Shown in pieces: positions 40,989 to 48,603 of a stretch of DNA of 57,471 nucleotides. Origin of the DNA: Mycobacteriales bacterium (GTDB lineage Bacteria; Actinomycetota; Actinomycetes; Mycobacteriales; SCTD01); the NCBI GenBank assembly GCA_030697205.1, contig JAUYQP010000052.1, forward strand, positions 91,867 through 149,337, written 5' to 3'. Each line of letters starts with the position of its first letter. Positions within the stretch are counted from its first letter, which is position 1. The notes under the pieces were generated by a model. It did no database searches, was not told the DNA's origin, and was given only the letters and a program-made list of their open reading frames with translations. The translations under genes and the position numbers were made by a program.

Positions 40989-41674
40989 CAGCCGCCTGCC
41001 CGGAAGACGAGGACGGTCGCCCCTACGCCGATCGCGTCGCCGTCGGCGAGCGTCGCCCTCAGCGCCTTCGCACCGTTGACGCTGGTGCCGTTGGTGCTCT
41101 GCAGGTCGAGCAGCTCCGCGCTGCCGTCGGGATGCAGCGTGATCTCGGCGTGCCGACGGCTGACCCCGGTGTCGGAGACCTTGAGGTCGGCCTCCGCGCC
41201 GCGGCCGATGACGGTGACCGGGCCGAGCGGGTGCCGCTCGCCCTTCACCTCGAGCGCGGGCGAGCCCTGCACCGGCACGGCAGCGGGCGCGGCGGGCTGC
41301 TGCTCGGCGTGGACCCGGCTGCGGACCCGGAACACCCCGGTGTCGAGGTCGTCGATGCGCACGAGGTGGACCCGCACGGTCCCGACGAAGGACCAGCCCT
41401 GCTCGTCGGCGTGCTCGCGCACCATGTCCGCCAGCTCGGCGGTGAGCGCCTCGTCGTACTCCGCCAGGCGCTCGTGGTCGTGGGTCGAGAGCTCCACGTC
41501 GTAGTCGTTGGGGACGAGGACGCGGCCGGCGCCGACGATGGTCTTGTGGTCCGCGGCTTCGCGCTGCAGGCGGGCGGCCACCTCGACCGGCTGGACGACC
41601 CCTCCGAAGGTGCGCGCGAAGGCACCCTCGACGAGGCCTTCGAGCCGTCGCTCGAAGCGCTGCAGCACTCCCAC
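40988..41674 (-). CDS. fhaA: FHA-domain protein FhaA with N-terminal DUF3662
   Basis: 228 residues from GTG 41674. DUF3662 domain at residues 1-120 (GVLQRFERRLEGLVEGAFARTF, GRVLVPNDYDVELST), a linker and a C-terminal FHA domain (VIGRGAEADLKVSDTGVSRRHAEI, LLDLQSTNGTSVNG). Mycobacterial FhaA is a PknB substrate that binds the MviN pseudokinase and restrains wall synthesis; its linker is much longer there (527 residues in total). It is first gene in the division operon; its promoter lies between 41675 and the tRNA-Leu. Confidence 0.95.
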   Translation of the reverse strand: MGVLQRFERRLEGLVEGAFARTFGGVVQPVEVAARLQREAADHKTIVGAGRVLVPNDYDVELSTHDHERLAEYDEALTAELADMVREHADEQGWSFVGTVRVHLVRIDDLDTGVFRVRSRVHAEQQPAAPAAVPVQGSPALEVKGERHPLGPVTVIGRGAEADLKVSDTGVSRRHAEITLHPDGSAELLDLQSTNGTSVNGAKALRATLADGDAIGVGATVLVFRAGG

Positions 41675-41789
41675 GTCGACTCCCTTCCCATCCGGGGCGT
41701 GATCGTATCCACGCGGAGGTGGTGATCCCGTTCGCCTGTCGACCGGACCGGGTCCGCGCCCGCTCGGTGCTAGCCTCTCCTCCTGCTAC

Positions 41790-41872
41790 GCGCGAGTGGC
41801 GGAATGGCAGACGCGCACGGTTCAGGTCCGTGTACTCGAAAGGGTGTGGGGGTTCAACTCCCCCCTCGCGCA
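41790..41872 (+). tRNA. tRNA-Leu (anticodon CAG)
   Basis: An 83-nt class II tRNA: acceptor GCGCGAG pairs with CTCGCGC, D-arm GGCGGAATGGCAGACGC, anticodon loop TTCAGGT (CAG) in a CACGG/CCGTG stem, variable arm around TGTACTCGAAAGGGTGTG, T-arm GGGGG-TTCAACT-CCCCC, discriminator A. CCA is not encoded. TAGCCT at 41771-41776 is a plausible -10 element. Confidence 0.97.
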
Positions 41873-42016
41873 CAACGCAAGGCATGCTCGCCAGCTACCC
41901 GGACGCGGTCGTCCAGGTGAGCTGCGCGGGCTACTGCTGAAGTAGGGGAGCAGGCGGATCTACCCGCAGACCCGGGCTCGACGGTAGGGCGGCGCGGCTG
42001 CTGGTCGTGGTCGCGC

Positions 42017-42676
42017 TCAGCCGTGCTCCGACACGAAGCGCTCCTGACACGCCGAGGAGCAGAACAGCCACTCCCTCCCGCCGACCAGGGTGGACAGCGC
42101 TCCTGGTCTCACCGACATGTGGCAGACCGGGTCGATCAGCCCGTCCGGCGTGCCGAGCGGCAGCGACCACACGGCGATCGGCTCCGACAGGTGGCGCAGC
42201 GTCCGGGGCCCGAGCGGACGCGCATCAGTGCTGGCCGGAGCCGCGGCTGACCTGACCGCACCGCTGAGCAGCAGCTCGCCCGGCGCGGCGAGCCCGCACA
42301 GGCGGGCCGCGACGTTGACCGTGTGTCCGAGGAAGTCCTCGCCGTGCACACCATCGACCCGCAGGGCTGGACCGGTGTGGACACCCGCGCGGACCCGCAG
42401 GCACAGGTCGGCGGCACCCTGCTCCGACACTCCCGCGCGTAGCGCCTCGAGCATGTGTGCCGCGGAGCGGGCGACGAGGAGCGCGCCGTCCCCCAGGTGC
42501 TTCACGCAGACCACGTCCGCGAACTCCTCGCACGCCCGGGCCAGGGCGCCGACGAACGCGTCGTGGACGTCGGCGGCGTAGTCGTCGCCGTGAGCCTCGG
42601 TCAGCGCGGTGAACCCCGCGAGATCCACGAACGCCACACAACGGTCTACTCGCTCGCGGCCCCAGCGGACGTCCAT
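42017..42676 (-). CDS. Class III adenylate/guanylate cyclase fused to a YHS metal-binding domain
   Basis: 219 residues. Cyclase domain at about residues 10-172 with a complete set of catalytic residues: metal Asp18 (AFVDLAGFTALTE) and Asp63, base-binding Lys59 (VKHLGDGALLV) and Asp114, transition-state Asn121 and Arg125 (DFLGHTVNVAARL). A C-terminal YHS domain follows at about 180-217: DPVCHMSVRPG with Cys185 and LFCSSACQERF with Cys206/Cys210. YHS domains bind copper or other soft metals in P-type ATPases and similar proteins. No membrane helix. The product is probably cAMP, but cGMP is not excluded. It is next to a copper-type gene cluster, suggesting metal-sensitive cyclase activity (inference). 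Confidence 0.88.
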   Translation of the reverse strand: MDVRWGRERVDRCVAFVDLAGFTALTEAHGDDYAADVHDAFVGALARACEEFADVVCVKHLGDGALLVARSAAHMLEALRAGVSEQGAADLCLRVRAGVHTGPALRVDGVHGEDFLGHTVNVAARLCGLAAPGELLLSGAVRSAAAPASTDARPLGPRTLRHLSEPIAVWSLPLGTPDGLIDPVCHMSVRPGALSTLVGGREWLFCSSACQERFVSEHG

Positions 42677-42792
42677 GAAGCCAGTCTGCCGCCAGCGCGC
42701 CCGGGGTCGTCGTCGCGGCGCGTGCCGTGCGACAGGACTTTGGAGCCCGGCGGCGAAGTAGGGGGTGACCCCAGCGCCACCAGGAGACCGCC

Positions 42793-43218
42793 ATGCGCCG
42801 CACCGTGCTCACCGCCCTCGCCCTCGCTGTCGCGGCCGGAGCCCTCGCGCCCGCGCACGCCGCGCCGCCGAAGCCGTTCAGCAAGAAGGTCACCTTCGTC
42901 GACCAGACGCCCGACCCCTCGGCGTACTTCCTGGGCCCGGAGCACTGCCTCGGGCAGCTGCCGAGGGAGAAGCCGGTGTCGGTGGCGATCCCGGCGGCGG
43001 GCACGGTCGACATCGCGATCTCGGGCTTCACCGGCGAGTGGAGCCTGCTCGTCATGAACCCCGCCGGCGACGTCATCGGCGTGGCCGACGCCGACGCGCC
43101 GGCGACGGAGAAGCTCACGATGAAGCTGCGCAAGGCCGGCCGGATCGACATCCTGCCGTGCAACCTGTTCGGGACCTTCGAGGCGTCGCTGACCTACAGC
43201 TGGGCGCCGAAGAAGTAG
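42793..43218 (+). CDS. Small secreted protein of unknown function
   Basis: 141 residues from ATG 42793 with AGGAG at 42782-42786. A clear signal peptide (RRTVLTALALAVAAGALAPAHA) is followed by a roughly 118-residue beta-rich mature domain with two Cys (EHCLGQL and ILPCNLFG), perhaps one disulfide, and motifs VAIPAAGTVDIAISGFTGEW and LLVMNPAGDVIG. It resembles pre-peptidase C-terminal-like or other small extracellular beta-sandwich domains, but I do not recognise a family. It stands alone, upstream of the CsoR-like operator. Confidence 0.75.
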   Translation: MRRTVLTALALAVAAGALAPAHAAPPKPFSKKVTFVDQTPDPSAYFLGPEHCLGQLPREKPVSVAIPAAGTVDIAISGFTGEWSLLVMNPAGDVIGVADADAPATEKLTMKLRKAGRIDILPCNLFGTFEASLTYSWAPKK

Positions 43219-43232
43219 CGGCTGGGCAGAAG

Positions 43233-43247
43233 TACCCCCTGGGGGTA
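43233..43247. promoter_or_regulatory. CsoR-type copper operator
   Basis: TACCCCCTGGGGGTA is a perfect inverted repeat around one central base. It matches operators of CsoR-family Cu(I) repressors, which bind TACCC-type half-sites with G/C tracts in Streptomyces and mycobacteria. The next bases TATGCT (43246-43251) resemble a -10 element, so binding would block the promoter. The DUF4396 gene starts 31 bp downstream. No csoR gene is in the window. Confidence 0.65.
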
Positions 43248-43277
43248 TGCTTCGGGTCCCGGACCCTGGAGGGCTCC

Positions 43278-43781
43278 ATGGACCACGGCCAGCACGCCCC
43301 CGCGCCTGACGGTGCCTCGCTCACCCGGCTCGCCGTCAGCGCGACCGTCCACTGCCTGACCGGCTGCGCCATCGGCGAGGTGCTCGGCATGGTGATCGGC
43401 ACGGCCCTGGGCTGGAGCGACCTCCAGACCATCGCGCTCGCCGTCGTGCTCGCGTTCTTCTTCGGCTACGCCCTCACCATCGGCCCGGTGTTGCGGTCCG
43501 GGCTGACCCTGGGCGCAGCGATCCCGGTCGCGCTCGCCGCCGACACCGTCTCGATCACGGTCATGGAGGTCATCGACAACGCCGTGATGCTGCTCGTCCC
43601 GGGAGCGATGGAGGCGGGCCTCGCAGACCCGCTGTTCTGGGGCGCGCTGGCCTTCGCGCTCGTCGTCGCCTTCGTCGTCACGCTGCCGGTCAACCGGTGG
43701 CTCATCGGTCGGGGCAAGGGCCACGCGGTTGTCCACGGCATGCACGAGGCGGCCGGCTCGACCGGCTCCGACCACCACTGA
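43278..43781 (+). CDS. DUF4396 membrane protein, probably copper-associated
   Basis: 167 residues from ATG 43278. About four or five membrane helices: VHCLTGCAIGEVLGMVIGTAL, TIALAVVLAFFFGYALTIGPVL, LTLGAAIPVALAADTVSITVM and FWGALAFALVVAFVVTLPVNRWLIG. DUF4396 proteins have conserved HCxxGC, seen here, and are often encoded with copper-resistance genes. Both tails are His-rich (MDHGQHAP and GSDHH), which fits metal binding. It is directly downstream of the CsoR-like operator. A transport role is likely but unproved. Confidence 0.85.
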   Translation: MDHGQHAPAPDGASLTRLAVSATVHCLTGCAIGEVLGMVIGTALGWSDLQTIALAVVLAFFFGYALTIGPVLRSGLTLGAAIPVALAADTVSITVMEVIDNAVMLLVPGAMEAGLADPLFWGALAFALVVAFVVTLPVNRWLIGRGKGHAVVHGMHEAAGSTGSDHH

Positions 43782-43829
43782 CCGGGGCCCGGCGTGCGGC
43801 GACCCCTGACGCCTCCTAACGTGGGTGCC

Positions 43830-44267
43830 ATGGACCGACCGCTGCGTGCCGACCGGCTCGGCCGCGCCGTCGCGCTGCTGGCGCTGGTCGTCGGGCTGCT
43901 CGCCATGCACGGGGTCGCCGGCGCCCACCACGCCGCCGCTGAGGCTCCGTCGCACACCAGCACCGTGCACGCGGCAGTCCCGACCGAGCACGGCGCGGCC
44001 CACGTCGACCCCGTCCCGGCCGGAGCGCCGGTGGCCTTCCCGACCCCGAGTTCCCCCGACTGCGGCGACGACTGCGAGCCCGGCGTGGCGACGCTCTGCG
44101 TCGCGGTGCTGGCGGTCACCGCGATCGCGGTCGCGGCCGGGCTCGTCGCCCGGTCCCGCACCGGCACCTCGCTGGCGTCGGAGCGACCGCGGGCGCGTGC
44201 TCCCGTCGTACTCCGGCTGCCCCCTCGACTCGACCCCGTGGCGGAGCTCTGCGTCAGTCGGACGTGA
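43830..44267 (+). CDS. DUF6153-like small membrane/exported protein
   Basis: 145 residues from ATG 43830; an in-frame upstream ATG-less extension was not chosen. An N-terminal helix (AVALLALVVGLLAMHGVAG) is followed by a His-rich loop AHHAAAEAPSHTSTVHAA, CGDDC, a second helix (VATLCVAVLAVTAIAVAAGLVA) and a basic cytoplasmic tail. This pattern is the DUF6153 type seen beside DUF305 genes in Streptomyces. The His and CGDDC suggest metal binding. The gene ends 79 bp before the DUF305 lipoprotein gene and is probably cotranscribed with it. Confidence 0.7.
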   Translation: MDRPLRADRLGRAVALLALVVGLLAMHGVAGAHHAAAEAPSHTSTVHAAVPTEHGAAHVDPVPAGAPVAFPTPSSPDCGDDCEPGVATLCVAVLAVTAIAVAAGLVARSRTGTSLASERPRARAPVVLRLPPRLDPVAELCVSRT

Positions 44268-44346
44268 GCCGTCGGTCCGCGACCGTCGCCCCACCCGCTC
44301 GACGCACCACCTCCCCACGACCCGAGACACCGAACGGAGCTTCACC

Positions 44347-44961
44347 TTGCGCACCTCCCTGCTCGCCACCTCCCTGCTCAGCGCCGCCCTGGTGCTCACC
44401 GCCTGCGGCAGCAACACCGACACCGCCTCGAGTGACGACCGCTCGAGCGACAGCTCGTCGTCGAGCGCGAAGGGCAACGACGCCGACGTCGCCTTCCTGC
44501 AGGGCATGACGCCGCACCACGAGCAGGCCGTCCTCATGAGCGACCTCGTGCTCGCCGCCGGCCCGCCCGCGGGCGTCGCCGACCTCGCCCGGCGCATCAA
44601 GGCCGCGCAGTCCCCCGAGATTGACCAGATGACGAGCATGCTCAAGGACCTCGGCGCCACGGCGGACAGCGGTGGTCAGGGGGGCGGCCACAGCTCGGGC
44701 GGCATGGACGGGATGGGCGCCGAGGCGCACGAGGGGATGATGAGCGACGCCGACCTCGCGACCCTGAAGGACGCCCGGGGCGTCGACGCCGCGCGGCTCT
44801 ACCTCGAGGCGATGATCGTCCACCACCAGGGCGCGATCAAGGCGTCCGATGCTCAGCTCGCCGACGGTGTCTACGGACCCGCCCGGATGCTGGCCGAGAG
44901 CATCGCGAAGGCCCAGGCCGCCGAGATCGCCGAGATGCGGCAGCTGCTCGCGTCGCTGTAG
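44347..44961 (+). CDS. DUF305 family lipoprotein
   Basis: 204 residues; TTG start at 44347 with CGGAGC at 44335-44340. Signal peptide with lipobox LVLTAC, then a Ser-rich linker and a DUF305 ferritin-like four-helix domain with the family's two HH motifs, FLQGMTPHHEQAVLMSDL and YLEAMIVHHQGAIKASD, and a Met/His/Gly-rich loop between (GGHSSGGMDGMG). DUF305 proteins are linked to copper or other metal handling and often lie near CopC/CopD and DUF4396 genes. Anchored to the outer face of the membrane. Confidence 0.9.
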   Translation: MRTSLLATSLLSAALVLTACGSNTDTASSDDRSSDSSSSSAKGNDADVAFLQGMTPHHEQAVLMSDLVLAAGPPAGVADLARRIKAAQSPEIDQMTSMLKDLGATADSGGQGGGHSSGGMDGMGAEAHEGMMSDADLATLKDARGVDAARLYLEAMIVHHQGAIKASDAQLADGVYGPARMLAESIAKAQAAEIAEMRQLLASL

Positions 44962-45008
44962 CGGCTGACCCCGGTCCCGGGGGGCATGCTGGTGTCGGAG
45001 GCGACACC

Positions 45009-45728
45009 GTGAGGACCTGGCCGAGGAGGCACCCGCTGATCGCTGGTGCCGTCGTGGTCGTGCTGCTCCTCGGGGCCGTGTGGGTGGTCAAGTTCGTCGG
45101 CCTGGTCCGCGACGTCGGCCGCCACGCCGACTACTGGGCAGAGCCGCGCGGCCAGACCGGCGGCCTGCTCTACGTCGCTCTCGGTGACAGCGCCGCCCAG
45201 GGCATCGGGGCCAGCGCTCCCGAGCGGGGCTACGTCGGGCTGCTCGCCGAGCGGCTGCGGGAGCGCACCGGTCGGCCCGTCGAGGTCGTCAACCTCTCCT
45301 CCTCGGGCGCCCGCATCGGCGACGTGCTTGACACCCAGCTCCCGGCGCTGGCCGCTCTCGGCCGGGTGCCCGACGTCCTCACCGTCGGGATCGGCGGCAA
45401 CGACGTGCGGGCCTACGACCGCGAGGACTTCGCTGCGGAGACAGCCCGCCTCACCGCGGCGCTGCCCGAGGGCGCCTACGTCGCTGACGCGCCGTACTTC
45501 ATGCACGGCCGCTGGGAGGACGACGCCGCGCAGGCCGCCGGCGTCCTCACCACCGCCGCCCGCGCCGACGGCCTGCGCCCGGTCGCGCTGCACGCCGCGC
45601 AGCGGGCGCAGGGCTGGACGGCGATGTTCACGCAGTTCGCCGCCGACTGGTTCCACCCCAACGACCGGGGTCATCGGGTCTGGGCCGACGCCTTTTGGGC
45701 GGTCATCGAGCCGGACCTCCCCGACTGA
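45009..45728 (+). CDS. SGNH/GDSL hydrolase with N-terminal membrane anchor
   Basis: 239 residues from GTG 45009. A helix (AGAVVVVLLLGAVWVVKFVGL) anchors an extracytoplasmic SGNH esterase domain: block I nucleophile in YVALGDSAAQGIG, oxyanion Gly in NLSSSGARIGD, block III GIGGNDVRAYD and block V DWFHPNDRGH. It should cleave ester bonds of lipids or acylated wall polymers; substrate unknown. The next gene follows within 30 bp. Confidence 0.92.
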   Translation: MRTWPRRHPLIAGAVVVVLLLGAVWVVKFVGLVRDVGRHADYWAEPRGQTGGLLYVALGDSAAQGIGASAPERGYVGLLAERLRERTGRPVEVVNLSSSGARIGDVLDTQLPALAALGRVPDVLTVGIGGNDVRAYDREDFAAETARLTAALPEGAYVADAPYFMHGRWEDDAAQAAGVLTTAARADGLRPVALHAAQRAQGWTAMFTQFAADWFHPNDRGHRVWADAFWAVIEPDLPD

Positions 45729-45756
45729 CGACGCCCCGGGCCACGGGTGCGCCAGG

Positions 45757-46470
45757 ATGGCGCGCGTGACGCCCCCGTTGACGACACTCGTCCTCCTGCA
45801 CGGCCTCGGCGCGACCGGCAGCGCGTGGACCCCGCTGCGCGCGATCGCTGACTGGCCCGGTGAGGTGCTCGCCCCCGACCTGCCCGGCCACGGGAGCGCC
45901 GACCGGCTCGGCGACTACTCCGTGCCGTCGGTCGCGAAGGCCCTCGCGGCGATCCTGCCCGACGGGCCGCTCGCCGTACTCGGCCACAGCTTCGGCGGGG
46001 CGGTCGGTGCCGCGCTGGCCGGTCTGCGTGACGACGTCACCGCGGTCCTCGCGGTAGGGGTCAAGGTGTCGTGGTCCGAGGACGACGTCGCGCGCTTCGC
46101 GGCGCTGGCCGCTCGCCCGCCGCGGGTCCTCCCGACCCGCGAGCAGGCCCTCGATCGCCACCTCGCGATGGCCGGCCTGGTCGGCCGACCGCCCGAGGAG
46201 CAGGCCGACGGCGTCGCCGAGGTCGACGGCGGCTGGGGCCTCGCGATGGACCCCGCGGTCCTCGCGCAGCGCTCACCCGACCTGCCCGGCCTCATCGCGG
46301 CGACGCGCGCGCGGGTCTCACTGCTGCGCGGCGAGCACGACCCGATGGTCACCCTCGCCGACCTCGAGGCCTGCGGCGCCCCGGCCGCCGACCTGCCCGG
46401 TCTCGGCCACAACGCCCACGCCGAGGACCCGACCCTGCTCTGGCAGACAGCCCGCCCGCTCCTGACCTGA
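45757..46470 (+). CDS. Alpha/beta hydrolase
   Basis: 237 residues from ATG 45757, though GTG 45766 may be the real start because AGGA at 45754-45757 sits at proper distance from it. Single alpha/beta fold: LVLLHGLGATGSAW (oxyanion), nucleophile Ser in VLGHSFGGAVG, acid Asp in RGEHDPMVTLADL and catalytic His in GLGHNAHAEDP. The substrate is not predictable. Probably cotranscribed with the SGNH hydrolase, 28 bp upstream. Confidence 0.9.
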   Translation: MARVTPPLTTLVLLHGLGATGSAWTPLRAIADWPGEVLAPDLPGHGSADRLGDYSVPSVAKALAAILPDGPLAVLGHSFGGAVGAALAGLRDDVTAVLAVGVKVSWSEDDVARFAALAARPPRVLPTREQALDRHLAMAGLVGRPPEEQADGVAEVDGGWGLAMDPAVLAQRSPDLPGLIAATRARVSLLRGEHDPMVTLADLEACGAPAADLPGLGHNAHAEDPTLLWQTARPLLT

Positions 46471-46496
46471 GCACGGCGTACGCCGAGGGCGCACCG

Positions 46497-46889
46497 TCAG
46501 TCGTCGTCCTTGTCGCGGCCCTTGCCCTTGCCCTTGCCCTCGTCGTCGTCCGATGACGTGACGGTGGCCTTGGTGGGCGTCGGCGTGGGGGTCCGCACGA
46601 CCGGCATCGCCGGCAGCGGCAGGGCGTCGGCCGCGGCCCGGATCTCGTCGGCCCGCGGCTGGGTGATCTCACCGGCGGCGAGCTGGCGCTCCACCTCGGC
46701 GCGGAGCTCCTTCAGCGCGTTGCGGGCACGGGCGCCGTCCTTGGCCTCCACACCGGAGACGACAGCGGCGACATCGGCCTCGAGCGCCTCGGCGGCGCCG
46801 ACGGTCAGGCCGCGGTCGGACAGCCCGTCACCGGAACCGCAGCCGGTGAGCACGAGGGTGGCCGCAGTCGCGGCGAGCAGGAGCCTCAT
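46497..46889 (-). CDS. Small lipoprotein coupled to a Ser/Thr kinase gene
   Basis: 130 residues. Lipobox LVLTGC after a short signal peptide, then a helical region (about residues 25-90: EALEADVAAVVSGVEAKDG, ALKELRAEVERQLAAGEIT) and a low-complexity charged tail (DDDEGKGKGKGRDKDDD). No family is recognised. Its ATG overlaps the kinase stop by 4 nt, so both are made together; it may be an extracytoplasmic partner of the kinase (inference). Confidence 0.8.
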   Translation of the reverse strand: MRLLLAATAATLVLTGCGSGDGLSDRGLTVGAAEALEADVAAVVSGVEAKDGARARNALKELRAEVERQLAAGEITQPRADEIRAAADALPLPAMPVVRTPTPTPTKATVTSSDDDEGKGKGKGRDKDDD

Positions 46890-48088
46890 CGCCGCACCGA
46901 CTCCTCGAGGCGCTCCACCGGGGAGAGGTCGGCCGCGGGGGCGTCGGCGGGGGTGTCGGCGCTGCCCGACCCGCCCCCGACGGCGCTGAAGGCCGCGACC
47001 GCGAGCAGGACGACGACGAGCACGAGCATCGCGGCGGCGAGGACCTGCCCGGCCGGGTCGCCCACGAGGTGACCACGCGCCGAGACGAGCCAGGCAGGCA
47101 GCGAGCGCGCGGAGCGCTCCGGCGCGGGGCTCGCAGGGACCGCCGTGGTCACGGCCTCGCGAGGGTCGCCGGGCGCATGCGGCGCGGCGACCACAGCGGC
47201 GGCGGCGTCATGGCCGGGTGCGGGGGTCGGCTGGGCGACGGTGAGCAGCCGGGTGGCGTCGACCGGAGGCTCCACGGGGACGGCCACGACATCGGTGGCC
47301 GCGACGGGAGCCCGGCCGCGCAGGACGCCCGCGACGTCGGCTGCCGTCGGCCGGTCGGCGGGGTCGGCCGCGGTCATGCGGGACAGCACCGACGGCCACG
47401 GCGCGGGCAGCGAGGCGGGGACGATCGGGTCACGGTGGAGCCGCTCGACGGCGCACGCCACCGGGTCGCTGTCGGCGTACTCGCGTCGTCCGGTGAGGGC
47501 CTCCAGCAGCACCAGACCGAGGGCGTAGACGTCGGTCGGCGGCCCGACGGCGCCACCGCGGACCTGCTCCGGGGAGAAGTAGGGCGCGGTGCCGACCGTG
47601 AGGCCGGTGGCGGTGTGGCGCGCGGCATCGACGAGCCGGGCGATGCCGAAGTCGGTGAGCTTGGCCCGGTCGTCAGCGGTGATCAGGACGTTGGCGGGCT
47701 TGACGTCGCGGTGGATGACGCCGCGCTCGTGGCAGTGGGCGAGGGCCTCGGCGAGGTCGGCCCCGATGCCCGCGACCCGGGTCGGCGTGAGGGTCCCGTC
47801 GAGGCAGCACGCCGCCAGCGTCGGGCCGTCGACGAGCTCCATGACGAGGAACGGCGCGCCGTCCTCGGTGGTGCCGGCGTCATAGAGCGACACCAGACCG
47901 GGGTGGTTGAGCGAGGCCAGCAGCGCGATCTCCGAGGAGGTGCGGTCGACGTCCTCCACATGCGGGTGGAAGAGCTTCACCGCGACCTCGCGGCCGAGCA
48001 CGGTGTCGGTCGCGCGCAGCACCTGGGCCATGCCGCCCCGACCCATGACGGGGCCGAGCGCGTAGCGCCCGCCGAGCAGCTGGGTCAT
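46886..48088 (-). CDS. Membrane Ser/Thr protein kinase without PASTA repeats
   Basis: 400 residues from ATG 48088 (GTG 48103 would add five). Kinase domain at about residues 8-260: PVMGRGGMAQVLRATD, AVKLF lysine, HRDVKPANVLI, DFGIARL and SPEQVRGGAVGPPTDVYALG, all catalytic residues present. A Pro/Ala-rich juxtamembrane linker with many Thr leads to one helix (VLAAAMLVLVVVLLAVAAFSAV) and a short extracellular end of about 36 residues, too small for a sensor domain. The coupled lipoprotein may fill that role. It does not replace pknA in position. Confidence 0.92.
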   Translation of the reverse strand: MTQLLGGRYALGPVMGRGGMAQVLRATDTVLGREVAVKLFHPHVEDVDRTSSEIALLASLNHPGLVSLYDAGTTEDGAPFLVMELVDGPTLAACCLDGTLTPTRVAGIGADLAEALAHCHERGVIHRDVKPANVLITADDRAKLTDFGIARLVDAARHTATGLTVGTAPYFSPEQVRGGAVGPPTDVYALGLVLLEALTGRREYADSDPVACAVERLHRDPIVPASLPAPWPSVLSRMTAADPADRPTAADVAGVLRGRAPVAATDVVAVPVEPPVDATRLLTVAQPTPAPGHDAAAAVVAAPHAPGDPREAVTTAVPASPAPERSARSLPAWLVSARGHLVGDPAGQVLAAAMLVLVVVLLAVAAFSAVGGGSGSADTPADAPAADLSPVERLEESVRR

Positions 48089-48141
48089 CGGGGCGGCGGT
48101 CACGGCTCCGGCGTACCCCGTCACCGTGACCGGCAAGCGCG

Positions 48142-48603
48142 TCAGGAGACCCGGCCGACCTGGTACTTGCGGCCGTGGAAGGACTGCTTGCGCACGACGT
48201 CGCCGGACTGGACGGCGGCGTAGAAGTAGGCGCCGCCGGCGTAGATGCCGACGTGGCGGATCGCGCCGTCGCGGTAGGCGAAGATCAGGTCGCCGGGCTT
48301 CTTGGTCATGTTGGGGATGAGCTTCACGCCGCGAGCCGTCGACTGGGCCCTGCTGTTGTGGGGCAGCGAGCGGCCGAGGCGGCTGTAGACGTACATCGTC
48401 AGGCCGCTGCAGTCGAAGCGGGTCGGGCCGGACGCGCCCCACAGGTAGCGCTTGCCGGCGTGCTTCTGCACCTCGGCGAGCGCCTGCTGCTGCAGGGTCG
48501 CCGCGGCCGCCGCGGGGGCGGGCGGCGCGAGCACCGGGAGGGCCAGCCCGGCGAGCAGGGCGGGGGTCATCAGGGCAGCGTTGAGCGACGGGCGGATGCG
48601 CAC
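48142..48603 (-). CDS. Secreted NlpC/P60 peptidoglycan endopeptidase
   Basis: 153 residues from GTG 48603. Signal peptide (MTPALLAGLALPVLAPPAPAAA region), then a single NlpC/P60 domain: ALAEVQKHAGKRYLWGASGP, catalytic Cys in RFDCSGLTMYVYSRLG, LPHNSRAQ, KKPGDLIFAYRDG and catalytic His in IRHVGIYAGG. It cleaves the D-Glu to diamino-acid bond of stem peptides during wall remodelling. The small size means no other wall-binding domain. The long leader upstream carries a probable c-di-AMP riboswitch, as in rpfA and other actinobacterial wall hydrolase genes. Confidence 0.93.
   Translation of the reverse strand: MRIRPSLNAALMTPALLAGLALPVLAPPAPAAAAATLQQQALAEVQKHAGKRYLWGASGPTRFDCSGLTMYVYSRLGRSLPHNSRAQSTARGVKLIPNMTKKPGDLIFAYRDGAIRHVGIYAGGAYFYAAVQSGDVVRKQSFHGRKYQVGRVS

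Noticed and set aside
41884-41940. An 18-codon frame starting ATG CTC GCC and ending with Cys-Ala-Gly-Tyr-Cys just after tRNA-Leu, looking like a small cysteine peptide
   Set aside because: No ribosome-binding site, no modification or export genes nearby, and such short frames are expected by chance in this GC content.
42765-43277. In-frame extension of the DUF4396 gene upstream to 42765
   Set aside because: It would overlap the secreted-protein gene and the operator, and has no homologous content; ATG 43278 starts at the conserved region.
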